NCBI GenBank assembly: GCA_030157655.1
Contig: JAOAUK010000016.1
Coordinates: 5,065 to 53,629, forward strand
Source: Polynucleobacter sp.
GTDB lineage: Bacteria > Pseudomonadota > Gammaproteobacteria > Burkholderiales > Burkholderiaceae
DNA: 48,565 nt
Direction: 5' to 3'
The number at the start of each line of letters is the position of its first letter. The first letter of the stretch is position 1. Positions 8,825-19,061 of this stretch are shown piece by piece. Under the pieces are notes generated by a model. It ran no database searches and was not told the DNA's origin. It worked only from the letters and a program-made list of their open reading frames with translations. The translations under genes were made by a program, and so were the position numbers.

Positions 8825-11614
8825 TTAATGCGCCTCTTCCCAGTTAGAGCCCACTCCTACTTCGACTAGTAAAGGTACTTTTAATTGCGCCACATTAGTC
8901 ATTAGATGAGGCAAATTCTCTTTCACCAAATCTAACTCATGCTGCGGCACTTCCAACACCAACTCATCATGCACTTGTAAAAGCATACTTGTTTCTAGGT
9001 GGTTTTGCTCAATCCAAGACTGCACTGCAATCATTGCCAACTTGATCAAATCCGCAGCAGTTCCTTGCATAGGGGCATTGATCGCAGCGCGCTCCGCACC
9101 CTGACGTCTCATACCATTAGCACTTCTTATTTCTGGCAACCAAAGACGGCGTCCAAATACCGTTTCCACATAACCACGTTCTTTTGCCAATACACGTGTT
9201 TTTGCCATGTAATCAGCCACACCTGGGTAACGGGCAAAATAGGTGTCAATGTATTGCTGCGCTGCCGATCTTTCGATACCCAAATTGCCAGCTAAACCAA
9301 ATGCGCTCATGCCATAAATCAAACCAAAGTTAATCACCTTGGCATAACGACGCTGTTCAGACGTCACTTGATCTAATGCGACATGAAACATTTCTGCAGC
9401 AGTGGCTTTATGGATATCCTCACCTGCAGCGAATGCTTTTAATAAGCTCTCATCTTCGGCAATGTGAGCCATGATTCTTAATTCAATTTGTGAATAGTCT
9501 GCAGAAACCATCACGGTGTTAGGTTTAGCAATGAAAGCTTCTCGTATCTTGCGACCTTCTTCTGTTCTCACTGGGATGTTTTGTAAATTAGGGTCGCTAG
9601 ACGCCAAGCGTCCCGTTACCGCTACTGCTTGGGAATAACTCGTGTGTACGCGCCCTGTTTTAGGGTTAACCATGCGCGGCAACTTTTCAATATAAGTTGA
9701 CTGCAATTTAGCCAAACTTCTGTAATCCAAGATTCTGGCAGGCAACGGATAGTTCTCTGCCAGCTTTTGCAACACCTCTTCATCAGTAGATGGCGCCCCA
9801 GATGGTGTCTTCTTCACAACAGGCAACTCCAACTTACCAAATAAGATCTCACCAATTTGTTTTGGCGACTGAATATTAAAAGGCTGCCCTGCTAATTCAT
9901 GGATTAGCTTTTCTAATTCCAATAAGCGCTGTCCAACCACCTGACCCTGTGAAGCCAACTTAGGCACATCAATCAAAATACCGTTGCGCTCCATTACTGC
10001 TAGGGCATGCATCGCAGGCATCTCAATATCTCTGTAGATCTTCAAAAGCTTTTCATCTGCAGCAATCGCGGGATACATCGCACGATGCAATCTCAAAGTG
10101 ATATCCGCATCCTCAGCAGCATAAGCAGTTGCAGTCTCGAGATTGACTTGGTCAAAAGTGATTTGGTGAACGCCTTTGCCACAAACCTCTTCATACGAAA
10201 TTGTTTTCTCACCCAAATGCCTTAAAGACATGCTGTCCATGTCATGGCTACGATGAGACTCCAAAACATATGATTGCAAGAGGGTGTCATGCTCGACCCC
10301 TTGTAGATTAATTCCACAATTACCAAATATATGAATGTCGTACTTGAGGTTTTGGCCAAGTTTTTTGTGTTGACTTGACTCCAACCATGGCTTTAACTGC
10401 TCTAAAACATAGGCCTTATCCAACTGATCTTCATTAGTGGTGTGAGCGAGCGGAATATAACAAGCAACGCCTGGCGTAACAGCCAAAGAAATACCAACCA
10501 AATCAACTCGCAAGGCATCTAAGCCGGTTGTCTCAGTGTCAACGCAGGTTAATTCAGCTGCATTGATTTTGTTGAGCCATAACTCTAGATCCGATTGCTT
10601 TGTCACACATGAGTAGTGACGCTCAATTTTTTCCTGCGGCGCATCAGCCACAAATCCAAATAAATCTCCTGCCGGGATCGCTGATGTAGTTTCTGTAGCC
10701 TGCCCCACCTCTTGTGTGGGCGTTAGATCTTTAGGTTTTCCAGATGATGGGCTATTGCGATCCAAATCTCTCAACAAAGACTTGAACCCAAATTGGGTAA
10801 ATAAATCTCGTAACGTGTCTTTATCTTCTGACTTAGCATGTAACTCATGTAAGCCAATTAGATGCTCGTTTAAATCACAGTCAATTTTTACTGTTAATAA
10901 CTCTCTGGCCTTAGGCAACCACTCCAAGCTAGCTCTGAGATTTTCACCAACAACCCCTTTAACTTCTGAGGATCGTTGCATGAGCTCATCTAAAGTACCG
11001 AATTCATTGAGCCACTTCACAGCCGTCTTGGGCCCCGCCTTAGGCACGCCTGGCACGTTATCAACGGTGTCCCCCATGATTGAAAGATAGTCAACGATTC
11101 GCTCTGGTGGCACTCCAAATTTATTCAAAACACCTGCAGTGTCTAAGCGCTCTTCAGTCATCGTATTAATTAAGCTAATCCCTGGCTCAACCAATTGCGC
11201 CAAATCTTTATCACCAGTAGAAATCAATACTTCCCAATTAGCCGCTTTTGCCTGCTTAGCCAATGTACCAATAACGTCATCAGCTTCAATACCAGGCACA
11301 ACCAATACAGGCCAACCCAGCGCACGCACAACTTGATGAATTGCTTCAATTTGCAAAGCCAAATCCTCAGGCATCGATGAACGATTTGCTTTGTACTCTG
11401 GATACATCTCTTCACGAAATGTTTTGCCCTTGGCATCAAAAATACAAGCGATGTGATCAGCATCTAACTCTGTTCTCGCGCGACGCATCATGTTGACCAT
11501 GCCTTGAATAGCGCCCGTAGGAAATCCTTGCGCATTACGCAAATCTGGCATGGCATGAAATGCACGGTATAGGTAGCTAGAACCGTCAACTAGCAAAAGG
11601 CGATGTGTAGACAT
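8825..11614 (-). CDS. polA: DNA polymerase I
   Basis: PolA fills gaps and removes RNA primers during replication and repair. The 929-residue protein has all three domains. These are the N-terminal 5'-3' exonuclease/FEN domain (LLLVDGSSYLYRAFH and GIEADDVIGTLA), a 3'-5' exonuclease domain starting at DTETTGLD that appears intact, and the polymerase domain. The polymerase domain shows motif A DYSQIELR, motif B RRYAKVINFGLIYG and motif C LLQVHDELVLE. I chose the ATG at 11614, which gives the normal family N-terminus; a TTG at 11629 would add five residues. No ribosome binding site precedes it, and a -10-like TACGAT ends 6 bases upstream. Confidence 0.97.
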   Translation of the reverse strand: MSTHRLLLVDGSSYLYRAFHAMPDLRNAQGFPTGAIQGMVNMMRRARTELDADHIACIFDAKGKTFREEMYPEYKANRSSMPEDLALQIEAIHQVVRALGWPVLVVPGIEADDVIGTLAKQAKAANWEVLISTGDKDLAQLVEPGISLINTMTEERLDTAGVLNKFGVPPERIVDYLSIMGDTVDNVPGVPKAGPKTAVKWLNEFGTLDELMQRSSEVKGVVGENLRASLEWLPKARELLTVKIDCDLNEHLIGLHELHAKSEDKDTLRDLFTQFGFKSLLRDLDRNSPSSGKPKDLTPTQEVGQATETTSAIPAGDLFGFVADAPQEKIERHYSCVTKQSDLELWLNKINAAELTCVDTETTGLDALRVDLVGISLAVTPGVACYIPLAHTTNEDQLDKAYVLEQLKPWLESSQHKKLGQNLKYDIHIFGNCGINLQGVEHDTLLQSYVLESHRSHDMDSMSLRHLGEKTISYEEVCGKGVHQITFDQVNLETATAYAAEDADITLRLHRAMYPAIAADEKLLKIYRDIEMPAMHALAVMERNGILIDVPKLASQGQVVGQRLLELEKLIHELAGQPFNIQSPKQIGEILFGKLELPVVKKTPSGAPSTDEEVLQKLAENYPLPARILDYRSLAKLQSTYIEKLPRMVNPKTGRVHTSYSQAVAVTGRLASSDPNLQNIPVRTEEGRKIREAFIAKPNTVMVSADYSQIELRIMAHIAEDESLLKAFAAGEDIHKATAAEMFHVALDQVTSEQRRYAKVINFGLIYGMSAFGLAGNLGIERSAAQQYIDTYFARYPGVADYMAKTRVLAKERGYVETVFGRRLWLPEIRSANGMRRQGAERAAINAPMQGTAADLIKLAMIAVQSWIEQNHLETSMLLQVHDELVLEVPQHELDLVKENLPHLMTNVAQLKVPLLVEVGVGSNWEEAH

Positions 11615-11620
11615 CCCACA

Positions 11621-11630
11621 ATCGTACAAT
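11621..11630. promoter_or_regulatory. Overlapping divergent -10 elements between polA and the DUF2782 gene
   Basis: The 22-base gap holds TACAAT (11625-11630) on the plus strand, ending 6 bases before the DUF2782 ATG at 11637. It also holds TACGAT (11626-11621) on the minus strand, ending 6 bases before the polA ATG at 11614. Neither has a good -35. If used, both mRNAs would begin at or next to the start codon. Confidence 0.4.
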
Positions 11631-11636
11631 CAAGGC

Positions 11637-12047
11637 ATGATGACCTCGACATTTTCTAAAAACACCGCTATCAAAAATATGGCTCTCAATGCCATTTTCT
11701 TGAGTATTCTATTGGCTATTTCCTTTATTTCTCAAGAACTTAGAGCGCAATCTGGCCAAGCATTGAGCACCCAAGAACTAGAAAAAATCAATCAGCAACC
11801 AATCTCAAAACCGATTAAAAATAATGCTGAAACTGGCAAAGTAGCCCCAAAAAAGCCAAGTTTTGAGCATAAAGAGTCTGATGGTACGAGCATCAAAGAA
11901 TACAAAGAAGGTGGCAAAGCCACTGAGGTGATTGTCGAAAGTCCTTTGGGCACAAAATATGAATTAAGCGCACCAGGTGATGCAGCAGCACCTAACGTCA
12001 GAGATAAAGACGTTAATCGCGTTCCCACCGTTCGAATGTCGTTCTAA
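11637..12047 (+). CDS. DUF2782 domain-containing exported protein
   Basis: This small protein of unknown function has an N-terminal hydrophobic segment ([20 protein letters not shown]) that looks like a signal peptide or membrane anchor, then a linker. The DUF2782-like core at about residues 80-115 contains [20 protein letters not shown] and GTKYEL. The identification rests on that pattern and on position, since polA-DUF2782-thrB is a familiar arrangement also recalled from Pseudomonas. Start candidates are adjacent ATGs at 11637 and 11640 and a later one at 11682. The stop lies 7 bases before thrB. Confidence 0.72.
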   Translation: MMTSTFSKNTAIKNMALNAIFLSILLAISFISQELRAQSGQALSTQELEKINQQPISKPIKNNAETGKVAPKKPSFEHKESDGTSIKEYKEGGKATEVIVESPLGTKYELSAPGDAAAPNVRDKDVNRVPTVRMSF

Positions 12048-12054
12048 ATTATTT

Positions 12055-13041
12055 ATGGCTGTATTTACTCCAGTAGCCCTCGATGAAGTCAACGCATGGC
12101 TTTGTCAACACTACAACTTAGGCGCAGCCACTGATATCAAAGGTATCAGTTCAGGCATTGAGAATTCAAACTTTTTTCTGACCACCAATAAAGATGGTCA
12201 AACAACAGAATATGTTTTGACATTGTTTGAGCGCCTATCACGCGAACAATTACCTTACTACCTCGAGCTCATGGGGCACCTTGCTGATAAAGGTATTCCA
12301 GTGCCAGCACCAGCTAGAGATAAATCAGATCAAATTATTGGCATGCTCAATGGCAAACCAGCCACGATTGTTTCAAAACTATCTGGCAGTTCACGTCTTA
12401 GCCCCAATGCAGAACACTGCAAAGCAGTTGGCGCCATGTTGGCAAAAATGCACTTAGCAGGTAAAGACTTCAAACTATCGCAACCTAACTTGCGCAGCCT
12501 CAGTTGGTGGCAGACCACCATTCCTTTGGTCAAGCAACACTTAAGCGCCGAACAAAATAGTCTGATTGAGTCTGAGCTTGCAGATCAAACAGCTTTTTTT
12601 ACAAGCAAAGACTATCAAGAATTACCAGCAGGGCCGAGTCACTGTGATTTATTCAGAGACAACGTGTTATTTGATCAATCTTCTGGTCAAGATGAATTAG
12701 GTGGATTCTTCGACTTCTACTTTGCAGGTAACGATAAATGGTTGTTTGATGTAGCCGTGACAGTAAACGACTGGTGTATTGATTTGTCTACCGGGGTTTT
12801 AGATCAAGCAAGGTACGACGGTCTAGTCAATGCTTATCAATCCGTGAGACCTTTTGAAAAAACAGAAATCGCCTCTTGGAACCTAATGCTAAGAGCGGCT
12901 GCGCTGAGATTTTGGGTATCGCGCCTATGGGACTATTACTTACCCCGCGAAGCTGAGATGCTGACGCCACATGACCCTAAACATTTTGAGAGAATTCTGA
13001 TTCAGCGTCGTGATGTAATCTCTTGCATAAGCCCTATTTAA
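12055..13041 (+). CDS. thrB: Homoserine kinase (aminoglycoside phosphotransferase fold)
   Basis: ThrB phosphorylates homoserine to O-phosphohomoserine for threonine synthesis. This is the 328-residue APH-fold type found in Pseudomonas and Burkholderiales, not the GHMP-kinase type of E. coli. Visible motifs are [13 protein letters not shown] near the N-terminus, the catalytic [12 protein letters not shown] near residue 200, and the following [17 protein letters not shown] with the metal-binding Asp. The ATG at 12055 gives the standard MAVFTPV start; earlier in-frame ATGs would overlap the DUF2782 gene by about 70 bases. No clear ribosome binding site is seen. Confidence 0.95.
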   Translation: MAVFTPVALDEVNAWLCQHYNLGAATDIKGISSGIENSNFFLTTNKDGQTTEYVLTLFERLSREQLPYYLELMGHLADKGIPVPAPARDKSDQIIGMLNGKPATIVSKLSGSSRLSPNAEHCKAVGAMLAKMHLAGKDFKLSQPNLRSLSWWQTTIPLVKQHLSAEQNSLIESELADQTAFFTSKDYQELPAGPSHCDLFRDNVLFDQSSGQDELGGFFDFYFAGNDKWLFDVAVTVNDWCIDLSTGVLDQARYDGLVNAYQSVRPFEKTEIASWNLMLRAAALRFWVSRLWDYYLPREAEMLTPHDPKHFERILIQRRDVISCISPI

Positions 13042-13053
13042 AATATTAAAAAT

Positions 13054-13818
13054 ATGCAACTGAATAAAACACAAGCTAGCGATGGGTACCTCTGGGTAAG
13101 ACAAGGCCTTTGGTTATTTAAGAAGAACCCACTCGCATTTTTAATGCTGGTTTTTCTTTATGTTTTCATCGCTCAGTTCGCCATCCTGATTCCAGTGTTT
13201 GGTGTTTTTGCAGTGCTACTACTAACACCTGCATTAACCGTTGGATTCATGACAGCTTGCCAAATGGTGATTCGTGGCGACAGAGTTTTACCGAGTGTTT
13301 ACTTAGTTGGTCTCAAAGGCGCTGACCCACTCATCAGAAAAAACTTATTAATACTCGGCACTATTTACGCATTTGCCATTTTGCTTTTGAGTTTGATTGC
13401 CAGTGCATTCATTGATTTTCAACAATTACTCCCATTGCTAACCGAACAAAAACCTCCCACTATCCGTGAGGTTCAAGAACTGTACACAGGTCTTGGAATT
13501 GGTTTACTACTCTACATTCCGGTTGCCATGGTGATGTGGTTTGCACCGGTTTTAGTTGCCTGGGAAAAGATGTCTGTTGCTCAAGCTCTTTTCTCAAGTT
13601 GGATCGCTTGCTGGACCAACAAAGCTGCTTTTATTTTTTACTTATTAATTTGGGCAGCATTCATTATTGCCGTGCCATTCTTCATGGAAGCCCTACTAGA
13701 TAGCTTGGGTGCAAGAGCCGTGATTCCATTCATCATTCCACCATACTCAATGGCGGCGTTGACTGTTATGTACTGCTCTTTCTTTGCCACATGGAAAGCT
13801 TGCTTTAATAAAGCGTAA
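13054..13818 (+). CDS. BPSS1780-type integral membrane protein
   Basis: This 254-residue protein has about six hydrophobic segments (around 28-50, 55-75, 105-125, 150-170, 188-208, 220-245) and a charged N-terminus with WVRQGLWLFKKNP, typical of the BPSS1780 family of Burkholderiales. Function is unknown. It follows thrB by 12 bases and probably shares its transcript. A hairpin that could end transcription overlaps its stop codon. Confidence 0.75.
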   Translation: MQLNKTQASDGYLWVRQGLWLFKKNPLAFLMLVFLYVFIAQFAILIPVFGVFAVLLLTPALTVGFMTACQMVIRGDRVLPSVYLVGLKGADPLIRKNLLILGTIYAFAILLLSLIASAFIDFQQLLPLLTEQKPPTIREVQELYTGLGIGLLLYIPVAMVMWFAPVLVAWEKMSVAQALFSSWIACWTNKAAFIFYLLIWAAFIIAVPFFMEALLDSLGARAVIPFIIPPYSMAALTVMYCSFFATWKACFNKA

Positions 13819-13848
13819 AGATAATTAGACTTCTTCACGCTTTATTAA
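13805..13848 (+). terminator. Hairpin between convergent BPSS1780-type gene and uvrD
   Basis: TTAATAAAGCGT (13805-13816) and ACGCTTTATTAA (13837-13848) form a perfect 12-base inverted repeat. Inside it, AAGA (13818-13821) can pair with TCTT (13832-13835). The plus-strand sequence after it is T-rich (TTATTTAAATTT). Its position over the gene end, before a convergent gene, suggests a terminator. Confidence 0.6.
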
Positions 13849-13859
13849 TTATTTAAATT

Positions 13860-16157
13860 TCAATCAATCGCAGTCAATTTAGCAATTGCTAACTGCAACC
13901 ATTTGGCGCCATGGCGATTAAAGTTGACGTGTGCCTTAGCCTGCTCCGCCTGACCTTCTAACGCCAAGATTCTGCCCTCACCAAACTTGGTGTGGAAAAC
14001 ACTCTGTCCCACTCTAAATCCATGGCCATTGTCTTTTCTTGGCATGCTACTAATAGGTGCGGTTATAGCGCTATTAGATGAGCGCGGCACAGTTACAGCA
14101 GGACCACCCCAATCACTACCCTCAGACCAAGAAGGCATTCTGGTCGTGGTTGCACCACCCCATCGCGCATCTTTGTTCTTTGGAGTTAAGTGCTTTAATG
14201 ACTCAGCAGGTAACTCATCTAAAAATCTTGAAGGTAAGTTGTAGCGAACCTGGCCGTGCAATAGTCTTGACTGAGTGTGAGACAAGAACAATCTTTCTTT
14301 GGCTCTGGTGATTGCGACATACATCAAGCGACGCTCTTCTTCTAAGCCATCATCTTCATTAATGCTGTTCTCATGAGGAAATAATCCTTCCTCAAGACCA
14401 GTGATGAAAACATTGGTGAACTCAAGACCTTTTGCAGCATGCACAGTCATTAACTGAACCGCATCCTGCCCAGCTTGAGCTTGATTATCTCCAGCCTCCA
14501 AGGAGGCATGAGCTAGAAAGCCGGCCAGTGGCGACATCTCAACTACTGGCTCATCCTGTGACGTTCCCGCAACCGTATCTTGTGCAAAACCTTCTTCAGC
14601 AATAAACGCCGTGGCAGCATTGACCAATTCTTGTAAGTTTTCTACACGATCCTGACCTTCACGCTCAGCCAAGTAATGCTGAATCAAGCCGCTGTTCTGA
14701 ATCACATAATCAACTATCTCTGGCAAGGTGTAATGGCGTGTGGCATCTCTCATGTGATCAATCAGACGAACGAATGCAGAAATTGATGTTCCTGCTTTAC
14801 CTTCCAAATAAGGTGCGGCGGCATAAAAAGAACAATTGTTCAATTTGGCACTATCTTGGAGAGTTTCAATACTCTTAGCGCCAATACCTCTGGTTGGAAA
14901 ATTAACCACCCTAGCAAATGATGTGTCGTCATTAGGGTTTTCTAACAAACGTAGATAGGCTAGAGCATGCTTGATCTCAGCACGCTCGAAGAAGCGTAAG
15001 CCTCCATATACTCGGTAAGGAATACCGGCAGAAAACAAGCCATGTTCAATGATGCGTGATTGAGCATTGCTGCGATACAGAATCGCAATTTCACTACGTG
15101 TGCTACCTGTATTGATCATGCTCTTGATTTCATCAACCATCCAAGCAGCTTCAGTACCATCTGTAGCAGCCTCATACACACGCACAGGCTCTCCATGACC
15201 TGCATCGGTCCTTAGGTTCTTACCTAAACGCTCGGTATTGTTAGCAATCAAATGGTTAGCAGCATCTAAGATGTGGCCATATGAGCGATAGTTCTGTTCT
15301 AACTTGACCAAATAAGGCTTGAAGTGGCGCTCAAATAAACGCATGTTCTCAACATCAGCACCTCTGAAAGCGTAAATACTTTGATCATCGTCACCTACAG
15401 CAAATACCGAGCTAGGATTAGATGTGCCATAACCAGAAATTAGTTTTAACCAGGCGTATTGCAAAGCATTAGTGTCTTGGAACTCATCCACCAAGATATG
15501 GCGGAAACGCTCTTGGTAATGCTCACGAATAGGTTGGTGATGCTTTAAGAGCTCATAGCTACGCAAGAGCAACTCGGCAAAGTCAACCACACCCTCACGC
15601 TGACACTGCTCTTCATAAGCCTGATACAAGTCCACCATGGTGTTTTGAAATGAATCACCACGATCCATATCTTTAGAGCGCATGCCTTTTTCTTTGGCAT
15701 GGGCAATAAAGTATTGCAATTGCTTAGGTGGATACTTTTCGTCATCAATCTTCAATGACTTCAAGAGTCGCTTAATCGCTGATAACTGATCTTGGGTATC
15801 CAAAATCTGGAAAGTCGATGGCAAGCCTGCATCTTTGTGATGAGCTCTTAATAAACGATTACACAAACCGTGGAAGGTGCCTACCCACATACCCCTGGTA
15901 TTGATGGGCATCATGGCTGAGAGGCGCGTGAGCATCTCTTTAGCGGCCTTATTGGTAAACGTTACCGCCAAAATACCTACAGGCGAGGCTTGGTGGGTCT
16001 GAATCAACCAAGCAATACGCGTGGTCAATACTTTGGTTTTACCGCTTCCAGCGCCCGCTAAAATCATGGCAGATTGGCTATGCCCCGCCTCGTTCACAGG
16101 CTGCAATGTCACAGCTTCTAGCTGCTCTGGATTTAAATTATTGAGAATATTCGTCAC
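13860..16157 (-). CDS. uvrD: UvrD/PcrA-type 3'-5' DNA helicase
   Basis: This superfamily 1 helicase unwinds DNA in nucleotide excision and mismatch repair. The 765-residue protein has the Q-motif LNPEQLEAV, Walker A AGAGSGKT, motif Ia AVTFTNKAAKEM, motif II VDEFQDTN, motif III GDDDQSIYAFRGA and motif IV QNYRS. The C-terminal motifs VQLMTVHAAKGLEF and VAITRAK follow. The last 50 residues (VFHTKFGEGRIL onward) form the Tudor-like tail typical of UvrD and PcrA, which argues against Rep. The start is GTG at 16157 with AAAGG five bases upstream. It diverges from valS with a 41-base gap. Confidence 0.95.
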   Translation of the reverse strand: MTNILNNLNPEQLEAVTLQPVNEAGHSQSAMILAGAGSGKTKVLTTRIAWLIQTHQASPVGILAVTFTNKAAKEMLTRLSAMMPINTRGMWVGTFHGLCNRLLRAHHKDAGLPSTFQILDTQDQLSAIKRLLKSLKIDDEKYPPKQLQYFIAHAKEKGMRSKDMDRGDSFQNTMVDLYQAYEEQCQREGVVDFAELLLRSYELLKHHQPIREHYQERFRHILVDEFQDTNALQYAWLKLISGYGTSNPSSVFAVGDDDQSIYAFRGADVENMRLFERHFKPYLVKLEQNYRSYGHILDAANHLIANNTERLGKNLRTDAGHGEPVRVYEAATDGTEAAWMVDEIKSMINTGSTRSEIAILYRSNAQSRIIEHGLFSAGIPYRVYGGLRFFERAEIKHALAYLRLLENPNDDTSFARVVNFPTRGIGAKSIETLQDSAKLNNCSFYAAAPYLEGKAGTSISAFVRLIDHMRDATRHYTLPEIVDYVIQNSGLIQHYLAEREGQDRVENLQELVNAATAFIAEEGFAQDTVAGTSQDEPVVEMSPLAGFLAHASLEAGDNQAQAGQDAVQLMTVHAAKGLEFTNVFITGLEEGLFPHENSINEDDGLEEERRLMYVAITRAKERLFLSHTQSRLLHGQVRYNLPSRFLDELPAESLKHLTPKNKDARWGGATTTRMPSWSEGSDWGGPAVTVPRSSNSAITAPISSMPRKDNGHGFRVGQSVFHTKFGEGRILALEGQAEQAKAHVNFNRHGAKWLQLAIAKLTAID

Positions 16158-16182
16158 ATATACCTTTAAGTTCTAACAAAAA

Positions 16183-16190
16183 ATTATAAT
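16183..16190. promoter_or_regulatory. Symmetric divergent -10 elements of uvrD and valS
   Basis: The octamer ATTATAAT is its own reverse complement, so TATAAT reads on both strands: 16185-16190 toward valS and 16188-16183 toward uvrD. The plus-strand hexamer ends 8 bases before the valS ATG, predicting a nearly leaderless valS mRNA. The uvrD leader would be about 20 bases with an AAAGG site. The -35 positions are poor matches on both sides. Confidence 0.5.
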
Positions 16191-16198
16191 TCGGGCTT

Positions 16199-19060
16199 AT
16201 GTCTAAAAATCTTTCTGATCTCGCTAAATCTTTCGAACCCTCCAACATCGAGGCCCAATGGGGTCCTGAATGGGAAAAAAGGGGTATTGCCACCGCCACT
16301 TTGGACGATAAAAAGGGTAGTTTTTGTATCCAACTACCCCCTCCAAACGTCACCGGCACCCTCCACATGGGGCATGCTTTCAATCAAACCATCATGGATG
16401 GCTTGGCAAGACATGCGCGCATGCAAGGCAAAAATACCCTATGGGTTCCAGGTACCGACCATGCAGGTATTGCCACTCAAATTGTGGTTGAGAGACAACT
16501 AGATGCACAAAAGGTCTCTAGACACGATCTAGGCCGTGAAAAGTTCTTAGAAAAAGTGTGGGCCTGGAAAGAAAAGTCTGGCTCAACGATCACCAATCAA
16601 ATTCGTCGTCTTGGCGCATCCATCGACTGGAGCCGCGAATACTTCACGATGGACGACAAAATGTCCAAAGCTGTTGTAGAGGTATTTGTTAGCCTCTATG
16701 AGCAGGGGTTAATTTATCGCGGTAAGCGTCTAGTGAACTGGGATCCAATCCTAGGTACAGCTGTTTCCGATTTAGAGGTAGAGAGCGAAGAAGAGCAAGG
16801 CTCAATGTGGCACATTCGCTATCCGCTAACAAGTGGCAAGGGTCACCTCACGGTAGCAACTACTCGTCCAGAGACGATGCTCGGTGACGTAGCAGTGATG
16901 GTTCACCCAGAAGATGAGCGTTATAAAGATTTAATTGGCCAAACAGTCAATTTGCCACTCTCAGATCGCGTGATTCCCATCATTGCCGATGATTATGTAG
17001 ATAAAGAGTTCGGCACAGGTGTTGTTAAGGTAACGCCTGCTCACGACTTCAATGACTATGCCGTTGGCTTACGTCACCAACTTGAGATGATCAATATTCT
17101 CACTTTGGAAGCAAAAATTAATGACAATGCTCCTCAAAAATACCAAGGGCTTGATCGCTTTGATGCGCGCAAACTAATTGTTGGCGATTTAGAAAATTTA
17201 GGTCTACTAGAAAAAGTTCAACCTCACACTCTCATGGTGCCAAGAGGCGACCGAACAAAATCAGTGATTGAACCAATGCTCACAGACCAATGGTTTGTGG
17301 CAATGTCAAAACCTACAGAACACAATCAATATCGCCCAGGCAAATCAATTGCAGAAGCAGCACTAGATGCAGTGAAATGCGGCGACGTTAAGTTTGTCCC
17401 AGAAAACTGGACCACAACCTATAACCAATGGTTAGAGGGTATCCAAGATTGGTGCATCTCACGCCAACTATGGTGGGGACATCAAATACCAGCCTGGTAC
17501 CAAGATGATGGCAAGATCATTGTGGCTCGCTCAGAAGCGGAAGCCAAAGAAAAGGCTGCGGCTAATGGTTACAGTGGTGCATTGCGTCGCGATGATGATG
17601 TTTTAGATACATGGTTTAGCTCTGCTTTAGTGCCGTTCTCTTCATTAGGATGGCCTGATAAAACTCCAGAGTTAGCGCACTTCTTACCATCTTCAGCACT
17701 AGTAACTGGTTTTGACATTATTTTCTTCTGGGTAGCCCGCATGGTCATGATGACCTGCCACTTCACCGGCAAGATTCCATTTGAAACAGTTTATGTGCAT
17801 GGTTTAGTGCGCGATGCTGAAGGTCAAAAAATGAGTAAGTCCAAAGGTAATACTTTGGATCCTATCGATTTGATAGACGGCATTGATCTTGAGACGCTTT
17901 TAGCTAAACGTACAACAGGGTTGATGAATCCTAAGCAAGCAGAAAGCATTGCCAAAAAAACCAAAAAAGAATTCCCAGATGGTATTCCGGCATTCGGTAC
18001 AGATGCACTGAGATTTACTTTTGCATCGATGGCCACCTTAGGCAGAAATATTAACTTTGATCAAAAACGCTGCGAAGGTTATCGCAACTTCTGTAACAAG
18101 CTATGGAATGCCACTCGCTTTGTTTTAATGAATTGCCCAGGCACCAACGAAGAAAACGGCATCGCAGAATGCAGTGGCGGTTGCGGCCCTGATGGCTATT
18201 TAGATTTCTCCGCTGCAGACAGATGGATCGTGTCATTGTTGCAACGCGTAGAAGCTGACATTGACAAAGGTTTCAAAGATTATCGTTTTGACAATATCTC
18301 AACATCTATCTATCAATTTGTTTGGGATGAGTATTGTGACTGGTATCTAGAACTTGCTAAGGTTCAGTTACAAAACGGCACGCCAGCTCAGCAAAGAGCC
18401 ACACGCCGTACGCTCTTGCGCGTTCTAGAAACTATTTTGCGCCTCGCCCACCCAGTGATTCCATTTATCACTGAAGAGTTATGGCAAATCGTGGCACCAA
18501 TGTCTGGCAAAGCTCTTGATCAACAAGAAAAACAAACCATTGCTCTACAGCCTTACCCAATCGCTCAACCGCAAAAACATTGCGAAAAGAGTGAAGCCTG
18601 GGTGGCCGAAGTAAAAGCCTTGGTTGATGCTTGCCGTAACTTAAGAGGTGAAATGCAAATTTCACCAGCGCAACGCGTGCCTTTGTACATCAAAGGTGAT
18701 ACAGAGTTTCTGAAAGTAGCCGCGCCATACATCCAAGCACTGGCCAAATTATCTGAAGTGAAGATTTACGAAGATGATGCAGCGCTAGAAAAAGATGGCG
18801 CAGGTGCTCCTGTAGCGATTGTTGGCAATACAAAGATTTTGCTCAAAGTTGAAATTGATGTTGCCGCAGAGAAAGCCCGTCTTGGTAAAGAAATTGAGCG
18901 CATCAGCGCAGAAATCGCTAAAGCCAACTCAAAACTCAACAATGAGAGCTTTGTTGCAAGAGCCCCTGAGGCAGTGGTCGTTCAAGAGAAGCAACGTTTA
19001 GCTGATTTTGAATCTTTGCTAGAAAAATTGAACAGTCAACTAAGTCGTTTACCATCTTGA
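16199..19060 (+). CDS. valS: Valine-tRNA ligase
   Basis: ValS charges tRNA-Val in the cytoplasm. The 953-residue class I synthetase shows the HIGH-type motif in [15 protein letters not shown] (about 48-62), the editing domain with [13 protein letters not shown] and [15 protein letters not shown], and the KMSKS loop in [10 protein letters not shown]. An anticodon-binding domain follows, and the C-terminal coiled coil ([16 protein letters not shown] to the end) is typical of ValS and absent from IleS. The ATG at 16199 gives the expected N-terminus. galU begins one base after its stop. Confidence 0.98.
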   Translation: MSKNLSDLAKSFEPSNIEAQWGPEWEKRGIATATLDDKKGSFCIQLPPPNVTGTLHMGHAFNQTIMDGLARHARMQGKNTLWVPGTDHAGIATQIVVERQLDAQKVSRHDLGREKFLEKVWAWKEKSGSTITNQIRRLGASIDWSREYFTMDDKMSKAVVEVFVSLYEQGLIYRGKRLVNWDPILGTAVSDLEVESEEEQGSMWHIRYPLTSGKGHLTVATTRPETMLGDVAVMVHPEDERYKDLIGQTVNLPLSDRVIPIIADDYVDKEFGTGVVKVTPAHDFNDYAVGLRHQLEMINILTLEAKINDNAPQKYQGLDRFDARKLIVGDLENLGLLEKVQPHTLMVPRGDRTKSVIEPMLTDQWFVAMSKPTEHNQYRPGKSIAEAALDAVKCGDVKFVPENWTTTYNQWLEGIQDWCISRQLWWGHQIPAWYQDDGKIIVARSEAEAKEKAAANGYSGALRRDDDVLDTWFSSALVPFSSLGWPDKTPELAHFLPSSALVTGFDIIFFWVARMVMMTCHFTGKIPFETVYVHGLVRDAEGQKMSKSKGNTLDPIDLIDGIDLETLLAKRTTGLMNPKQAESIAKKTKKEFPDGIPAFGTDALRFTFASMATLGRNINFDQKRCEGYRNFCNKLWNATRFVLMNCPGTNEENGIAECSGGCGPDGYLDFSAADRWIVSLLQRVEADIDKGFKDYRFDNISTSIYQFVWDEYCDWYLELAKVQLQNGTPAQQRATRRTLLRVLETILRLAHPVIPFITEELWQIVAPMSGKALDQQEKQTIALQPYPIAQPQKHCEKSEAWVAEVKALVDACRNLRGEMQISPAQRVPLYIKGDTEFLKVAAPYIQALAKLSEVKIYEDDAALEKDGAGAPVAIVGNTKILLKVEIDVAAEKARLGKEIERISAEIAKANSKLNNESFVARAPEAVVVQEKQRLADFESLLEKLNSQLSRLPS

Positions 19061-19061
19061 T

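Noticed and set aside
11977..12054. Upstream extension of thrB to an ATG at 11977
   Set aside because: It would overlap the DUF2782 gene and add 26 residues not expected at the ThrB N-terminus; the ATG at 12055 gives the standard start.
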